Under the pieces are notes generated by a model. That model saw nothing but the letters and a program-made list of their open reading frames with translations. It did not search any database and was not told where the DNA came from. From Candidatus Latescibacterota bacterium (GTDB lineage Bacteria; Latescibacterota; UBA2968): a stretch of DNA of 39,692 nucleotides. The translations under genes were made by a program, and so were the position numbers. The first letter of the stretch is position 1; the number at the start of each line of letters is the position of its first letter. Of this stretch, positions 1 through 8,334 are shown in pieces. The stretch spans positions 1-39,692 of the forward strand of contig JAJEAX010000113.1 in the NCBI GenBank assembly GCA_022822565.1. The letters are read 5' to 3'.

Positions 1-423
1 AACAAGTGAAATTTCCGGAGCTTTCTCACATCGGATAAAAAAATCAACAGGTTTAATTGACGAAAGTGATGAAAGCAATTCTAATCGCCCGATACTGCGC
101 TCATGTGCATTATGCGAACAGCGAAGTTCTAAAGTTTCATCCGCATCAAGACTATATGGCAATTCGATATTGCTGTGGGTGATCTCAAAACCCTCAGCCT
201 TTAACTCCTGAATTTCTATGGGATTGACGCCCTCGTTTTTGACCTTCAGTGTGATGGGTATTCCAGAAAAAATTGTCCAGGGGGCACCTCCCAGATCTTT
301 ATCCGGATCGGGCGTGACTGTTAGTTTTGCTAACTGATACGCACACCCTCCACAGAAAATATCTTTGGGAGAAATATGCCAGTAACATCTGGGACATACT
401 TGTGTGTTGCCTGTTGAGTTCAT
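1..423 (-). CDS. Zinc-ribbon protein with Ig-like beta domain, 3' end cut by window edge
   Basis: Reading the minus strand from the ATG at 423 gives 141 codons with no stop before the window edge, so the protein continues beyond it. Residues 10-27 form a four-cysteine zinc ribbon (C10-x2-C13, C24-x2-C27). After a short linker, residues from about 45 alternate in a beta pattern (for example ITLKVKNEGVNPIEI), like the CARDB or Ig-like folds common in secreted or scaffold proteins. There is no signal peptide, so at least the N-terminus is probably cytoplasmic. The ATG lies 22 bases after the stop of the tubulin-like gene on the same strand, so it is the last visible gene of the operon. The upstream VWA-operon partner at 6632-7879 also opens with a zinc finger, which suggests the two may be related adaptors. 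Function is unknown. The open frame and cysteines are directly visible; the Ig-like reading is inference. Confidence 0.75.
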   Translation of the reverse strand, partial: MNSTGNTQVCPRCYWHISPKDIFCGGCAYQLAKLTVTPDPDKDLGGAPWTIFSGIPITLKVKNEGVNPIEIQELKAEGFEITHSNIELPYSLDADETLELRCSHNAHERSIGRLELLSSLSSIKPVDFFIRCEKAPEISLV

Positions 424-445
424 TTTGAAACGCACCCTCATAAAA

Positions 446-3400
446 TCATTTCATCACATAGATATCATCATTACAGAATTGATCCCGATACGACAAAGGA
501 GTAGCAAATGTACCGATCTCATTCCTCAATTTTTCCAATTTCTCATCCAATATGGCTTCGCTCAAGTTGAATTGTTTAAGCGCCTGATCGTAATCGCTAT
601 GGTAGGACGTCTCCAGCAAAATCCGGAAGGTGTGATCTGCGGAGATATCCCTACTCCCCACGCGAATCTGAGTACTGGGAAATACCTTGCTGAGCAGCCA
701 ACTTTTTAGCGCAAGCCGCTGAATAAAACACTCATCCCGATTTTCTCTACGCCACTGGTCTTCCATTGTGCGGATCGCAATATCCAGGCGGTCTTTAGCG
801 TCTGATTTGTTTCCTATCATTAACCGTGCACGCTCGAGATTGTGACCGTATCTATCTAAATCCTCAATACCTCGCAGTATAAACGGACGGTGAAATCCTT
901 TCCTGATATCTTGATCATATTTGACTATGTCCATAATTAGCCCATTGATCAGAGAACTCTGTGCATTGATCAGTGCTCGAACTTCTCCATCATTTTGGGG
1001 CGGTAGAATATCGGCAAATTCAACATAGTTTTCGATCATGTGGCGTCGATACACGTTGATAGCATTTGCCTCGATATTTGCCCTGTAATCGCGGTATAGA
1101 TCGAATATATTTCCGATAGATAAAATGGGAAATGCCACCCATTGATTCACAAAAACAATAGCGTCGGGGTTGTGTTCTGTCGCTTGATATGGATCTCCTT
1201 GATGTGGAGAAGCAACCCTATGGACTCGAGAGAGCCAATTATTATCTATACTTCCGACGCCGATACGGTTATCGGAGATATTTTCTAGACCAGGCAAGAC
1301 CATACTTGTCTTGGAAATACGTGGTGCAGCTATCTGGCTTCGCTTAACAATTTCATCCTGCTCCTGATAATGATTGCGTAACTCCTCAGTGGCATGAATG
1401 TCAGTTTTGAAATCTCTAAAAATCTCAAATGTATATTTATCAATAGTCCTGCGAACTACATCCCAATTGCGAGGGGAATGCCCCCTGTTGGCAGACCGAT
1501 TGAATATCTCTCGGGTACCTGCCTTTATGGTGTCGATGTCTTCGCCCTGTGCCGTAGCGATATTGGCAAATAGGGATTTGGCTTCAGAGCGGAAATATTT
1601 TGCCAGACCCCCTCGACAGAGATGCGGTAAATCAGGTTCCGGCCATCTTTTGACCTGTCGGAGATGGTCTTGAATTTCTTCGGAATAGTTCAAGTCAGGT
1701 GTGAGGTTCAGGTTTCTTTCTCCCGTTACGCGCTGAATATATGCCTGATGGATGTCTAAAAAACCTCTGGACATTTCCTGCAGGTTCTCACGGAAGTGTT
1801 CAATCTGTGCTTGCAGGCCACTCACTTTTATGCTGTTCTTGCCATCATCTCCGATGACCTTTGCACGACTTCCCAGTTGGCTGATGATTCTTTCCACCAA
1901 ATCGCCGAGGAATCGGGCAGCATCCTTGCGAAAACGTTTCCGCACCCAATCGGAGAGTTCCCGCTCAATCGTCTCGACCTGATAGCGAAGATTCTTAGTG
2001 ATCAGTTGAGCATCCTTGCGAAAAGCCTCTGCTTTTTTGCCTTCGTAATAACGCACCGCTATCTTTTTTGTTTGCCAGGCCGGAACGAGCTCTTCAGCTT
2101 CTTTTAACCTCTGTTCAAAAAGATGAAAGTCTTCCGAAAGCTCAATATTGATAGCGGTGATTTTAGGATCTTCCATCGGTTCATTAGCCAACCGGTTCAA
2201 ATCTCGAAGCACAGATGCTAATTCCTCTTTGCTGTATTCTAAGAACTTTTCGACATAGTTGGGACCGCGCTCTAAAGGATTGCAGAGCATGTCAATACAA
2301 TAATCTTCTACTCTGTCTTCCAGATCTGGAATCAATTGATATACACTTTCGCGGATCTGTTTAATATCTTCTCCTTTAATTGTTCCTTCCTCTTTGAGCT
2401 TTTCAGCCACCGTCTGCTGTATTTCAAGTTTTATACTTTCAACTTTTGACCTGGCTTCTGCAACCTGTCTTTCGAGGACCGCAACATCCTGAGCTTCGGG
2501 TGCTTTCAGAATGCTTTGTTGAAGGTCGGTAAAAACCGGTCTCAAAATCTCATTTATGGCATGATCGGCAAGCGTAAAGTCTGCACCGGGACGGTTTAAG
2601 GCACGGTTGATGAGCTGGTCTGTGGTGAGCTCGATCTGTTCCAGATGAGGTCGCACATCGGCGGTAGAAAACCCAGATGGAACCTCATTTTTTGCTGCGA
2701 TTATAAAATCTACCAAGTGCTGTGCGAATTTATTTGAAGCAGCGTTGGCGAGACGCGGCTGGTTGATCTCTACTTGAGAGAGACCAAATGAGGCATATCG
2801 GCATGGGAAGTACTGGACATAATTGTCGCTTTTATACGTCACAACTTCCTGTAAAAATTGCTCCATATTGGAACGAGTACTGCGCTTGTCCATCGCAAAA
2901 CGGGTATCTTCGAAATCGAGCAACAGAAATTCAGCGATCATCTGGAATACATCAGTAAAATCTGCAATGCGGACCCCGGCAAGATTGCTATCATCAAATA
3001 AATATACCGTTGAAAACGGAGGTGCTTCAACTTCGTGCTCCATCTCATCCCACTTAAATTTATGTTTAGTAGAATGAGCAACATCCGCACCTTGTATATC
3101 AAAGTGAGGCTGCATGTAGTGTTCGAGTTCTTTAAGGGCGGCAAAACCATTGGCCCGTGTCGTCTGTCGTTTTCCCGGAACCCAATCAAAAACAGAGGGT
3201 AGCACCAGGTAGGCTGTACTGACAGCATTTGGGAAAAGGTCTCGGCACAGGAATCCCATGTCGATAAAGGAGCCAGAACCGGTACCTCCAGCAATGGATG
3301 TGACGAGCACGATTTCCAGATCGTTGGGATCAGCATCGTATTGGGGAAATAGTTTCTTCATCTCGCTTTCGGCTTCTTGGCTTCGAACGTGATTGACCTT

Positions 3401-3874
3401 TCTTTGTATTTCCTCTCGGAGTTTTTTGTAGTGATGAAAAAAGGCCAATCGGCCACATGGTCGATTCTGTCCAGCCCCCTGTGTAATAGATGTCGAGTTA
3501 ATATTGTCGAGTGCTTTAGGAAACCAAGACCAGATATGAGGATACATACCTTTGTTGTTGCGGTATCCCTCGAGTTCTCGGGGCATAACTCTACCGTCTA
3601 CCATTTCACCAGCAGAAAAGTCTATTCTCCGATCCAGAAGATCTGTTTCATTCTCCATAATATCAATATTTCGGATGTCGGTATCAAACCAGAGGTACTC
3701 CATCACGGGTAAACCGACCATCCTGTATTTTTCATAAAACATTCGACGAAGACGCCGCAAAACTTCCTTACCAGTGCCCCCAAGACCGATCAGAACAGTT
3801 GGCCTGATGCTGACCCGGCCTTCTCCTCGCTGTGCTCCGCCAAGGCGTTCTGCCGTAGCATTTGATTCCATCAT
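446..3874 (-). CDS. Tubulin/FtsZ-like GTPase family protein (tubulin-like, PF13809 type), giant form
   Basis: This 1142-residue protein opens with a nucleotide-binding beta-strand and glycine loop (VLIGLGGTGKEVLRRL, residues 27-42). At 196-202 it carries GGTGSGS, the counterpart of the FtsZ/tubulin GGGTGTG signature that contacts GTP phosphates. Both fit the bacterial 'tubulin-like' family (PF13809). The rest, about residues 400-1100, is largely charged helix, including probable coiled coil around 475-530 and 620-690, and is much longer than FtsZ (about 380 residues). No membrane segment is seen, so it should be cytoplasmic, perhaps forming filaments. The start at 3874 has GGGAG seven bases upstream. 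It sits 27 bases after the protease gene and 22 before the zinc-ribbon gene, in one operon with a VWA membrane protein. Published comparative genomics has proposed that a tubulin-like family linked to VWA proteins acts in membrane remodelling. The actual role here is unproven. Confidence 0.85.
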   Translation of the reverse strand: MMESNATAERLGGAQRGEGRVSIRPTVLIGLGGTGKEVLRRLRRMFYEKYRMVGLPVMEYLWFDTDIRNIDIMENETDLLDRRIDFSAGEMVDGRVMPRELEGYRNNKGMYPHIWSWFPKALDNINSTSITQGAGQNRPCGRLAFFHHYKKLREEIQRKVNHVRSQEAESEMKKLFPQYDADPNDLEIVLVTSIAGGTGSGSFIDMGFLCRDLFPNAVSTAYLVLPSVFDWVPGKRQTTRANGFAALKELEHYMQPHFDIQGADVAHSTKHKFKWDEMEHEVEAPPFSTVYLFDDSNLAGVRIADFTDVFQMIAEFLLLDFEDTRFAMDKRSTRSNMEQFLQEVVTYKSDNYVQYFPCRYASFGLSQVEINQPRLANAASNKFAQHLVDFIIAAKNEVPSGFSTADVRPHLEQIELTTDQLINRALNRPGADFTLADHAINEILRPVFTDLQQSILKAPEAQDVAVLERQVAEARSKVESIKLEIQQTVAEKLKEEGTIKGEDIKQIRESVYQLIPDLEDRVEDYCIDMLCNPLERGPNYVEKFLEYSKEELASVLRDLNRLANEPMEDPKITAINIELSEDFHLFEQRLKEAEELVPAWQTKKIAVRYYEGKKAEAFRKDAQLITKNLRYQVETIERELSDWVRKRFRKDAARFLGDLVERIISQLGSRAKVIGDDGKNSIKVSGLQAQIEHFRENLQEMSRGFLDIHQAYIQRVTGERNLNLTPDLNYSEEIQDHLRQVKRWPEPDLPHLCRGGLAKYFRSEAKSLFANIATAQGEDIDTIKAGTREIFNRSANRGHSPRNWDVVRRTIDKYTFEIFRDFKTDIHATEELRNHYQEQDEIVKRSQIAAPRISKTSMVLPGLENISDNRIGVGSIDNNWLSRVHRVASPHQGDPYQATEHNPDAIVFVNQWVAFPILSIGNIFDLYRDYRANIEANAINVYRRHMIENYVEFADILPPQNDGEVRALINAQSSLINGLIMDIVKYDQDIRKGFHRPFILRGIEDLDRYGHNLERARLMIGNKSDAKDRLDIAIRTMEDQWRRENRDECFIQRLALKSWLLSKVFPSTQIRVGSRDISADHTFRILLETSYHSDYDQALKQFNLSEAILDEKLEKLRNEIGTFATPLSYRDQFCNDDIYVMK

Positions 3875-3901
3875 GGTTTTACTCCCAAAAGTTTGGTTAT
3901 C

Positions 3902-4933
3902 TCAGTTTTTACGAGGCTGAGAACGTGTCAGAAAAACGGCGATTAAAAAGACCAGAACACCACCAAAGAAAGACCCCCAGAACAGAGTGCTCGCATAATT
4001 GGTCTGCCAATCCAGCAGATAATCCAAATACCCGCTAAGAAAAAAGACAATGGTCAACGCACTCCCCACACCCGTAATCACAGCAGAAAGCCCAAAAGCC
4101 TGAGAAGGACGCCGATCGTGATTTCTGATGAGGATAGGGAAAACCACAAAGGTGGATAACACATAGATACCAATGATAATGACCACCAGCAACACCCACC
4201 TGAGAGAATCGTCAAAAATAAATGCTCTGGATCGCGACCTATCGGCAGGAGGCTCCATACCTGGAACAACCTTATCCTCATAATCCGATTTGCCCAATAA
4301 AGGTCTGGCTTCATCTATTGCCACAGCGTAATTGAGATTTTGGGCACGTCTGGCCGTATCCTGTTTGGTAAATGTTACAATGCCTACCACCTCTCCTTGT
4401 TCATTAAATAACGGCCCTCCACTATTACCAGGTGAGATGGGTGCCGTGGTCTGAACAACCTTGTATCCATCCTGATTTCGTATCTGCGATATGATGCCAT
4501 CGGTGACAGAAAACTCCTCGCCTAAGGGATTGCCAATCACGACCACGGGATCGCCGGGTTTTACCCCTGCCACTGTCCCCAGACGCGCTTGATGTAGGGT
4601 TTGTCCACCCAGATCGGCCTTCACAAGCGCGAGATCTTTGTGCTCATCTTTTGCCACAATAGCCACGATAGGCATCCATTCGGCTCCCTGTACGCGCACC
4701 CATCCTTCTCGAATACCTTTGATAACATGCCAGTTGGTCAGAAAATAGCCTTTTGCACCATCAATAGCTACTCCCGATCCCTGACTCTGACTCTTTGCGC
4801 CATCTATTTCAACAACCACAAAAGCCACAGCAGGGCCTTCCTCCTCAGCAATCCGCGAAGCAGTGTTATTACTTGTCCCCCCACAACCCCACAGGACCAA
4901 TAGAAAAATTATACCCGCAAGATGTGATATCAT
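3902..4933 (-). CDS. HtrA/trypsin-like serine protease with C-terminal membrane domain
   Basis: A chymotrypsin-fold protease of the S1C (HtrA/DegP) type. The triad is complete: His about 69 (TNWHV), Asp about 100 (KDLALVK) and Ser about 171 (SPGNSGGP). The N-terminus is a hydrophobic signal followed by LWGC, an imperfect lipobox, so a lipid anchor or signal anchor is possible. Unlike DegP there is no PDZ domain. Instead, after a linker, the last 110 residues hold about three membrane helices (the first is WVLLVVIIIGIYVLST). The protease therefore probably works at the outer face of the inner membrane. The frame also has a GTG at 4936; I chose ATG 4933, which has GGAGAG upstream at good spacing. 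It lies between the VWA gene (15-base gap) and the tubulin-like gene, pointing to a shared membrane complex. The protease call is solid; substrate and partners are inferred. Confidence 0.88.
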   Translation of the reverse strand: MISHLAGIIFLLVLWGCGGTSNNTASRIAEEEGPAVAFVVVEIDGAKSQSQGSGVAIDGAKGYFLTNWHVIKGIREGWVRVQGAEWMPIVAIVAKDEHKDLALVKADLGGQTLHQARLGTVAGVKPGDPVVVIGNPLGEEFSVTDGIISQIRNQDGYKVVQTTAPISPGNSGGPLFNEQGEVVGIVTFTKQDTARRAQNLNYAVAIDEARPLLGKSDYEDKVVPGMEPPADRSRSRAFIFDDSLRWVLLVVIIIGIYVLSTFVVFPILIRNHDRRPSQAFGLSAVITGVGSALTIVFFLSGYLDYLLDWQTNYASTLFWGSFFGGVLVFLIAVFLTRSQPRKN

Positions 4934-4948
4934 CACATACTCTCCTAT

Positions 4949-6628
4949 TTAAAACCGTGCAGCCCAACGTTCAAAAGTCACCGACATATCGCCTTTTTTT
5001 AATATCAGAGCTTTATCAGGCTCTAACAACAGCTTGACATCTTTGTGTTCTTCTTCATCTTCCTCTACTGTTGCGTTCAATTCTTCCAACATATCATTAC
5101 CTAAAGCATCTTCCACTATAACATCCTCATCTGGACGGAAAGCGAACTGAAAAATAGTGTCTCGTTTGATATTTCCCAAACTGATTTTGTCGCCTGCTGC
5201 ATTTGATATTTTCAGATCAATTTGCTTGCTCATAGGCCCTAAGCGAAGCCGTTCGGTATGATCCTGAACTTGATTCAGGCTGTCTGTAACCCGATACCTC
5301 AAAGGGTAGAATATTATCCAAACGATTGTAAGAATCGCGCCTATTACGACGAGAAGGAGCGCGATCCAGGCGATCCAGGGACCTTGAAGAGGTGTGATTT
5401 GCAATTCGCCAGAGATCGTACCCCCTATCGGCACGACAGTTGCAGGCTGCTGATGGAGGTACTGGATAATGTCAGCAGGTGTATAGATGCGGTTTAACAC
5501 CCCCGGCTGGTCGGTGAAGTACCGCGCATTGTAAGCCTCTGTCATGCGAAATGAATTGGGCGGAATTTCTATGGACACCGCGAAGTAATAGTCTGCTGGC
5601 ACGAGACCAATACGAGCAAGGTTCAAGTAATCCCAAAAATTTTGATGGTCTGGACGAAAAGGACCAAAGTGTATCAGACACGTATAGACAGAGGTATGCT
5701 GCGCGTCAGACATCAGGGTATCTACAAGTGATGGGGGACTCACCCCACCGTAGTGATACGATCTACGCCCCAATAAAATGCGGTCCTGCGGCTTGCGGGC
5801 ATGCACCTGCGGGGGTTGGACTCTAAATTCCGATCCCGTGGGTTCAATGTTAATATGGCTGAGCCGCGACTGTAGTGTAAAATTAAAACGCAGTCGGCTT
5901 TTTTCACTAATTTCCGCCACTATCGGCCTGATCAAACCGGGAGTTAAAATAATGGTATCATCAATCGGCTTCATCACCATCGGCTCCATACCTCCGTTCT
6001 GCAAGGATGTGACGAGGTGCTCATATTGGGAGCGATATTGCGGCTGTGTGAGAAACAGATAAAGGACAAAACCTTTCATTCCCTTGTAGTAGAGCCGACC
6101 ATCGGAACGAATCCGGATTTCAGCATCGGGATTCATGCTTTGCAGTTCACTATGTCCTTTATCTGGAAGGGGATTAAACAAAACTCCGTCAAACATCCGC
6201 TTAAGGGGAATAGCCCGTAATACTTTGATCGTATCGCGGTTAAAACAAGCATAAAGTGCTCTGGCATCGAGATCGCTGGCTGCCTGAACATTATCTGTGA
6301 GCATCATCACAATCGGTGCCCTGTCATATCCCGTATTAAATGCCGCTTCAAGATTGGTATATCCACCCCATGTCTTTGTCTTTTGGAAACTTTCGGCATC
6401 ATGCCAAGTTACTGTATCTGGCCGGGTTGAAACAAAAAAGACCGTCTCTGAGGGCATGCTCTTCTGTTCACACACCTTTTTCAGGATATTGACCAGAATA
6501 TCGAGTTCCTTGCTGTTGTCGAAACCAGTCATAGAACCGGAACCATCAATCTGTATGCTTACTCTCTGGGCATATACCAATGATGCCTGTGCAAACAGTA
6601 GGCCAAATATGATAATAAAATACGCCAC
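4949..6628 (-). CDS. Membrane-anchored von Willebrand factor A domain protein
   Basis: A 559-residue protein starting at GTG 6628, with AGAGG eight bases upstream. Residues 1-21 look like a cleavable signal peptide ending VYAQ. The VWA domain follows at once with its metal-ion site intact: D28-x-S30-x-S32 (IDGSGSM), a threonine in GGYTNLEAAF, and an aspartate in MLTDNVQ. After about 200 residues of beta-rich sequence there is one membrane helix at 418-440 (from WIAWIALLL), then a positively charged stop (YPLRYR) and a 119-residue tail rich in acidic residues. Predicted topology is VWA outside and tail in the cytoplasm, so the tail could contact the tubulin-like or zinc-ribbon proteins. The upstream gene ends three bases before this start, which suggests translational coupling. 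VWA domains usually bind protein ligands through a metal; the ligand here is unknown. Confidence 0.85.
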   Translation of the reverse strand: MAYFIIIFGLLFAQASLVYAQRVSIQIDGSGSMTGFDNSKELDILVNILKKVCEQKSMPSETVFFVSTRPDTVTWHDAESFQKTKTWGGYTNLEAAFNTGYDRAPIVMMLTDNVQAASDLDARALYACFNRDTIKVLRAIPLKRMFDGVLFNPLPDKGHSELQSMNPDAEIRIRSDGRLYYKGMKGFVLYLFLTQPQYRSQYEHLVTSLQNGGMEPMVMKPIDDTIILTPGLIRPIVAEISEKSRLRFNFTLQSRLSHINIEPTGSEFRVQPPQVHARKPQDRILLGRRSYHYGGVSPPSLVDTLMSDAQHTSVYTCLIHFGPFRPDHQNFWDYLNLARIGLVPADYYFAVSIEIPPNSFRMTEAYNARYFTDQPGVLNRIYTPADIIQYLHQQPATVVPIGGTISGELQITPLQGPWIAWIALLLVVIGAILTIVWIIFYPLRYRVTDSLNQVQDHTERLRLGPMSKQIDLKISNAAGDKISLGNIKRDTIFQFAFRPDEDVIVEDALGNDMLEELNATVEEDEEEHKDVKLLLEPDKALILKKGDMSVTFERWAARF

Positions 6629-6631
6629 TGT

Positions 6632-7879
6632 CTAAGCCTCTCTATCCCCATTGAGAGGATAACAGTACAGCATTGTGGAATTTTCTTCTCTCATCAAGAC
6701 ATATACACTATGCCCAAAACCTGCTGTTGCAGTCATTGGTGTCAGACCCATCTTGAGCGACCAGAAACGCGGACGAGAAATGCCATTGTTGCGGTCAAAA
6801 TGAAACAGGGCCACGAGAGGCAAACCACCAGGGTCTTCATTATCTTGAAAGCCCGCAACAAGATTGCCAAAAGAGCTACACATGTCTGTCTGACTCATGA
6901 AAGCTGGATACTCTCTATCAACACTGCCGTTCAAAGGATCTACTAAATTGATGCTGTCAGATGTGATCACGGCGAACCAGTCCTGTCCGTCAATGTCTAT
7001 GGTGTGAAGGGCTGTCGCCTGGAGATCGGGTATGGTATCTGTAATGGGTTCGAGATTATCCTGAGTAAAAGAAATTATCCTGACATCGCCATTCTCCTGT
7101 CTGATTGCTAAGTAATGACGACCCGCACGGTTTGATACTATCCAATGATTCTTGCCGCTATCTAAAAACCCTTCATAAGGCTCCGAGACATCTTCATCTG
7201 TCAACAAGGCCATTTGATTCTTACCTACAAGGGCCACCAAAAAATTCTCGCCTTGCAGTGGAACCAGAGTTTCAACTTCAAATCGCGTCTCTATTTCTGA
7301 AAGGTTGTAAGCCGTTTCCTCGCCTTCTGTCCAAAAATTGCTTATGGATGGTATATCACCTGTTTTAATTTTTTTGCTCTCTTTGTCAATGACGAACAAA
7401 CGGTTTTTGAACAGCCAAAATTTGTGTACATTCTCGGCATAAGGTCGCCACTTTGTATTCCTCGCCATATATTCGTCCCTAAGCGCAGACACCGGAAAGA
7501 CATAGAGAGTACCCGGAGTGTTCAGGGCATATACCCACCACTGGTCAAAACAAACTTGGACGATTCCCCCGATGATGCGGGAAAGAAAAAAAGGTATGCC
7601 TTCGCGGAGAGGATTGGGAAAAACTACCATATTTCCAGTAGTCTTCTCGACAACCAATGCAACGCCAAATATGTTCAAGAGCAAATCAGGATTCCCTCTA
7701 AGCGGAACCATGTGTTCCTCGGGCGGATAGCTTTCTGCGGGAGCTATGGGTGCTGCAATAAGGGTTGCTTTATCTGCGAGACTGCCACATTGAGAGCAAA
7801 AATTGGCGAGCGGTGGGTTGTTTTCAGCACCACACGCATTACATTTCCAGGTGTTTTTTATCCAATTCCATCTGACCAT
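6632..7879 (-). CDS. Zinc-finger protein with beta-propeller-like body
   Basis: First gene of the minus-strand operon, 415 residues. The N-terminus has a compact zinc finger, WKCNACG followed by NFCSQCG, which resembles RanBP2-type fingers or a zinc-ribbon with the order W-x-C-x2-C...C-x2-C. A short Pro/Ala linker leads into about 340 residues with repeated strand-turn blocks (for example WWVYALNTPGTLYVFP and DWFAVITSDSINLVD). That pattern suggests a beta-propeller, though I cannot assign a family. No signal peptide or membrane segment is seen, so it should be cytoplasmic. Its stop lies three bases before the GTG of the VWA gene. The likely role is an adaptor that reads a ligand or partner through the propeller; this is inference. 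The start at 7879 has only a weak ribosome site (GGGAT). The family is unrecognised beyond the zinc finger. Confidence 0.75.
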   Translation of the reverse strand: MVRWNWIKNTWKCNACGAENNPPLANFCSQCGSLADKATLIAAPIAPAESYPPEEHMVPLRGNPDLLLNIFGVALVVEKTTGNMVVFPNPLREGIPFFLSRIIGGIVQVCFDQWWVYALNTPGTLYVFPVSALRDEYMARNTKWRPYAENVHKFWLFKNRLFVIDKESKKIKTGDIPSISNFWTEGEETAYNLSEIETRFEVETLVPLQGENFLVALVGKNQMALLTDEDVSEPYEGFLDSGKNHWIVSNRAGRHYLAIRQENGDVRIISFTQDNLEPITDTIPDLQATALHTIDIDGQDWFAVITSDSINLVDPLNGSVDREYPAFMSQTDMCSSFGNLVAGFQDNEDPGGLPLVALFHFDRNNGISRPRFWSLKMGLTPMTATAGFGHSVYVLMREENSTMLYCYPLNGDREA

Positions 7880-7914
7880 CGTATTATCCCAAGAAGCCAG
7901 GTGAGTTTTCTAAT

Positions 7915-7930
7915 GGTAAAACATTTTACC
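7915..7930. promoter_or_regulatory. Perfect palindrome, candidate operator of the tubulin/VWA operon
   Basis: GGTAAAA-CA-TTTTACC is a perfect 7-bp inverted repeat with a 2-base centre. It lies 36 bases upstream of the first start codon (7879) and covers the proposed -10 element. This is the usual place for a repressor dimer to block RNA polymerase. No regulator gene is visible next to it. Confidence 0.5.
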
Positions 7931-7949
7931 CTACGTCTAATACTGTCAA
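7923..7949 (-). promoter_or_regulatory. Candidate sigma-70 promoter of the tubulin/VWA operon
   Basis: On the minus strand a perfect TTGACA (7944-7949) is followed, after a short 15-base spacer, by TAAAAT (7923-7928), a 5-of-6 match to the -10 consensus. It points into the five-gene operon. The spacer is shorter than the usual 16-18 bases, so activity may be weak or need an activator. Confidence 0.45.
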
Positions 7950-8078
7950 TAAAAATCAGTTTGTGACTTGTAGCAATACAAAAATTAAAGCCCCATTGCT
8001 AATGCCAAGAAATGATTGAAGGGCAATTTCGTCATATACCAATCATAAAAGTTCATTTGAATCCGTTCTTCTCAACCC

Positions 8079-8119
8079 AAAAAAAATCCCCAGTTGCCCT
8101 GTAGAACCGGAGATTTTTT
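8079..8119. terminator. Bidirectional rho-independent terminator
   Basis: An A-tract, the stem arm ATCCCCAGTT, a nine-base loop, the returning arm AACCGGAGAT and a T-tract form a hairpin with two C-A mismatches. Because A and T tracts flank both sides, it can stop transcripts from either strand. On the minus strand it would end the AlbA/small-protein operon (8176-9519) before the tubulin operon promoter. Confidence 0.65.
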
Positions 8120-8175
8120 GTTTTCAACTTGTTGTGTGGTGGTAGGCTTAGCCCTGCACTGATTCTTCCCCTCGG

Positions 8176-8331
8176 TTAGATTGACATTCGCACGGCCTGG
8201 ATTTCGCGGTTTACCTCTTCTAAATCCATCTTATCAAGACCATTTTCAACCGATTGCTTTTGCAGTTCATCAACAGCTTGAATCGCACGCACACGACGGA
8301 AAGTTGCCAGGGTGTCCTCTCTATTAGCCAT
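8176..8331 (-). CDS. Small antitoxin-like protein (51 residues)
   Basis: The ATG at 8331 opens a 51-residue frame ending at TAA 8176-8178. It lies three bases after the AlbA gene's stop, with AGGGG six bases upstream, so translation is probably coupled. The protein is helical and charged, with the pattern RRVRAIQAVDELQ, then GLDKMDLEEVNREIQAVR. This resembles the short C-terminal helices of many type II antitoxins and PIN-toxin partners (GLDxLsxEEIxxEIxxVR). No toxin gene follows; downstream there is only the terminator. It may be an antitoxin without its toxin, a partner of the ATP-binding protein, or a small regulator. The reading frame is clear; the function is a guess from pattern alone. 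Confidence 0.6.
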   Translation of the reverse strand: MANREDTLATFRRVRAIQAVDELQKQSVENGLDKMDLEEVNREIQAVRMSI

Positions 8332-8334
8332 ACG

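Noticed and set aside
8161-8331. tRNA or CRISPR features anywhere in the window
   Set aside because: No cloverleaf pattern with GTTCAA-type arm and acceptor stem, and no regularly spaced repeat array, was recognised by reading; a dedicated search was not possible.
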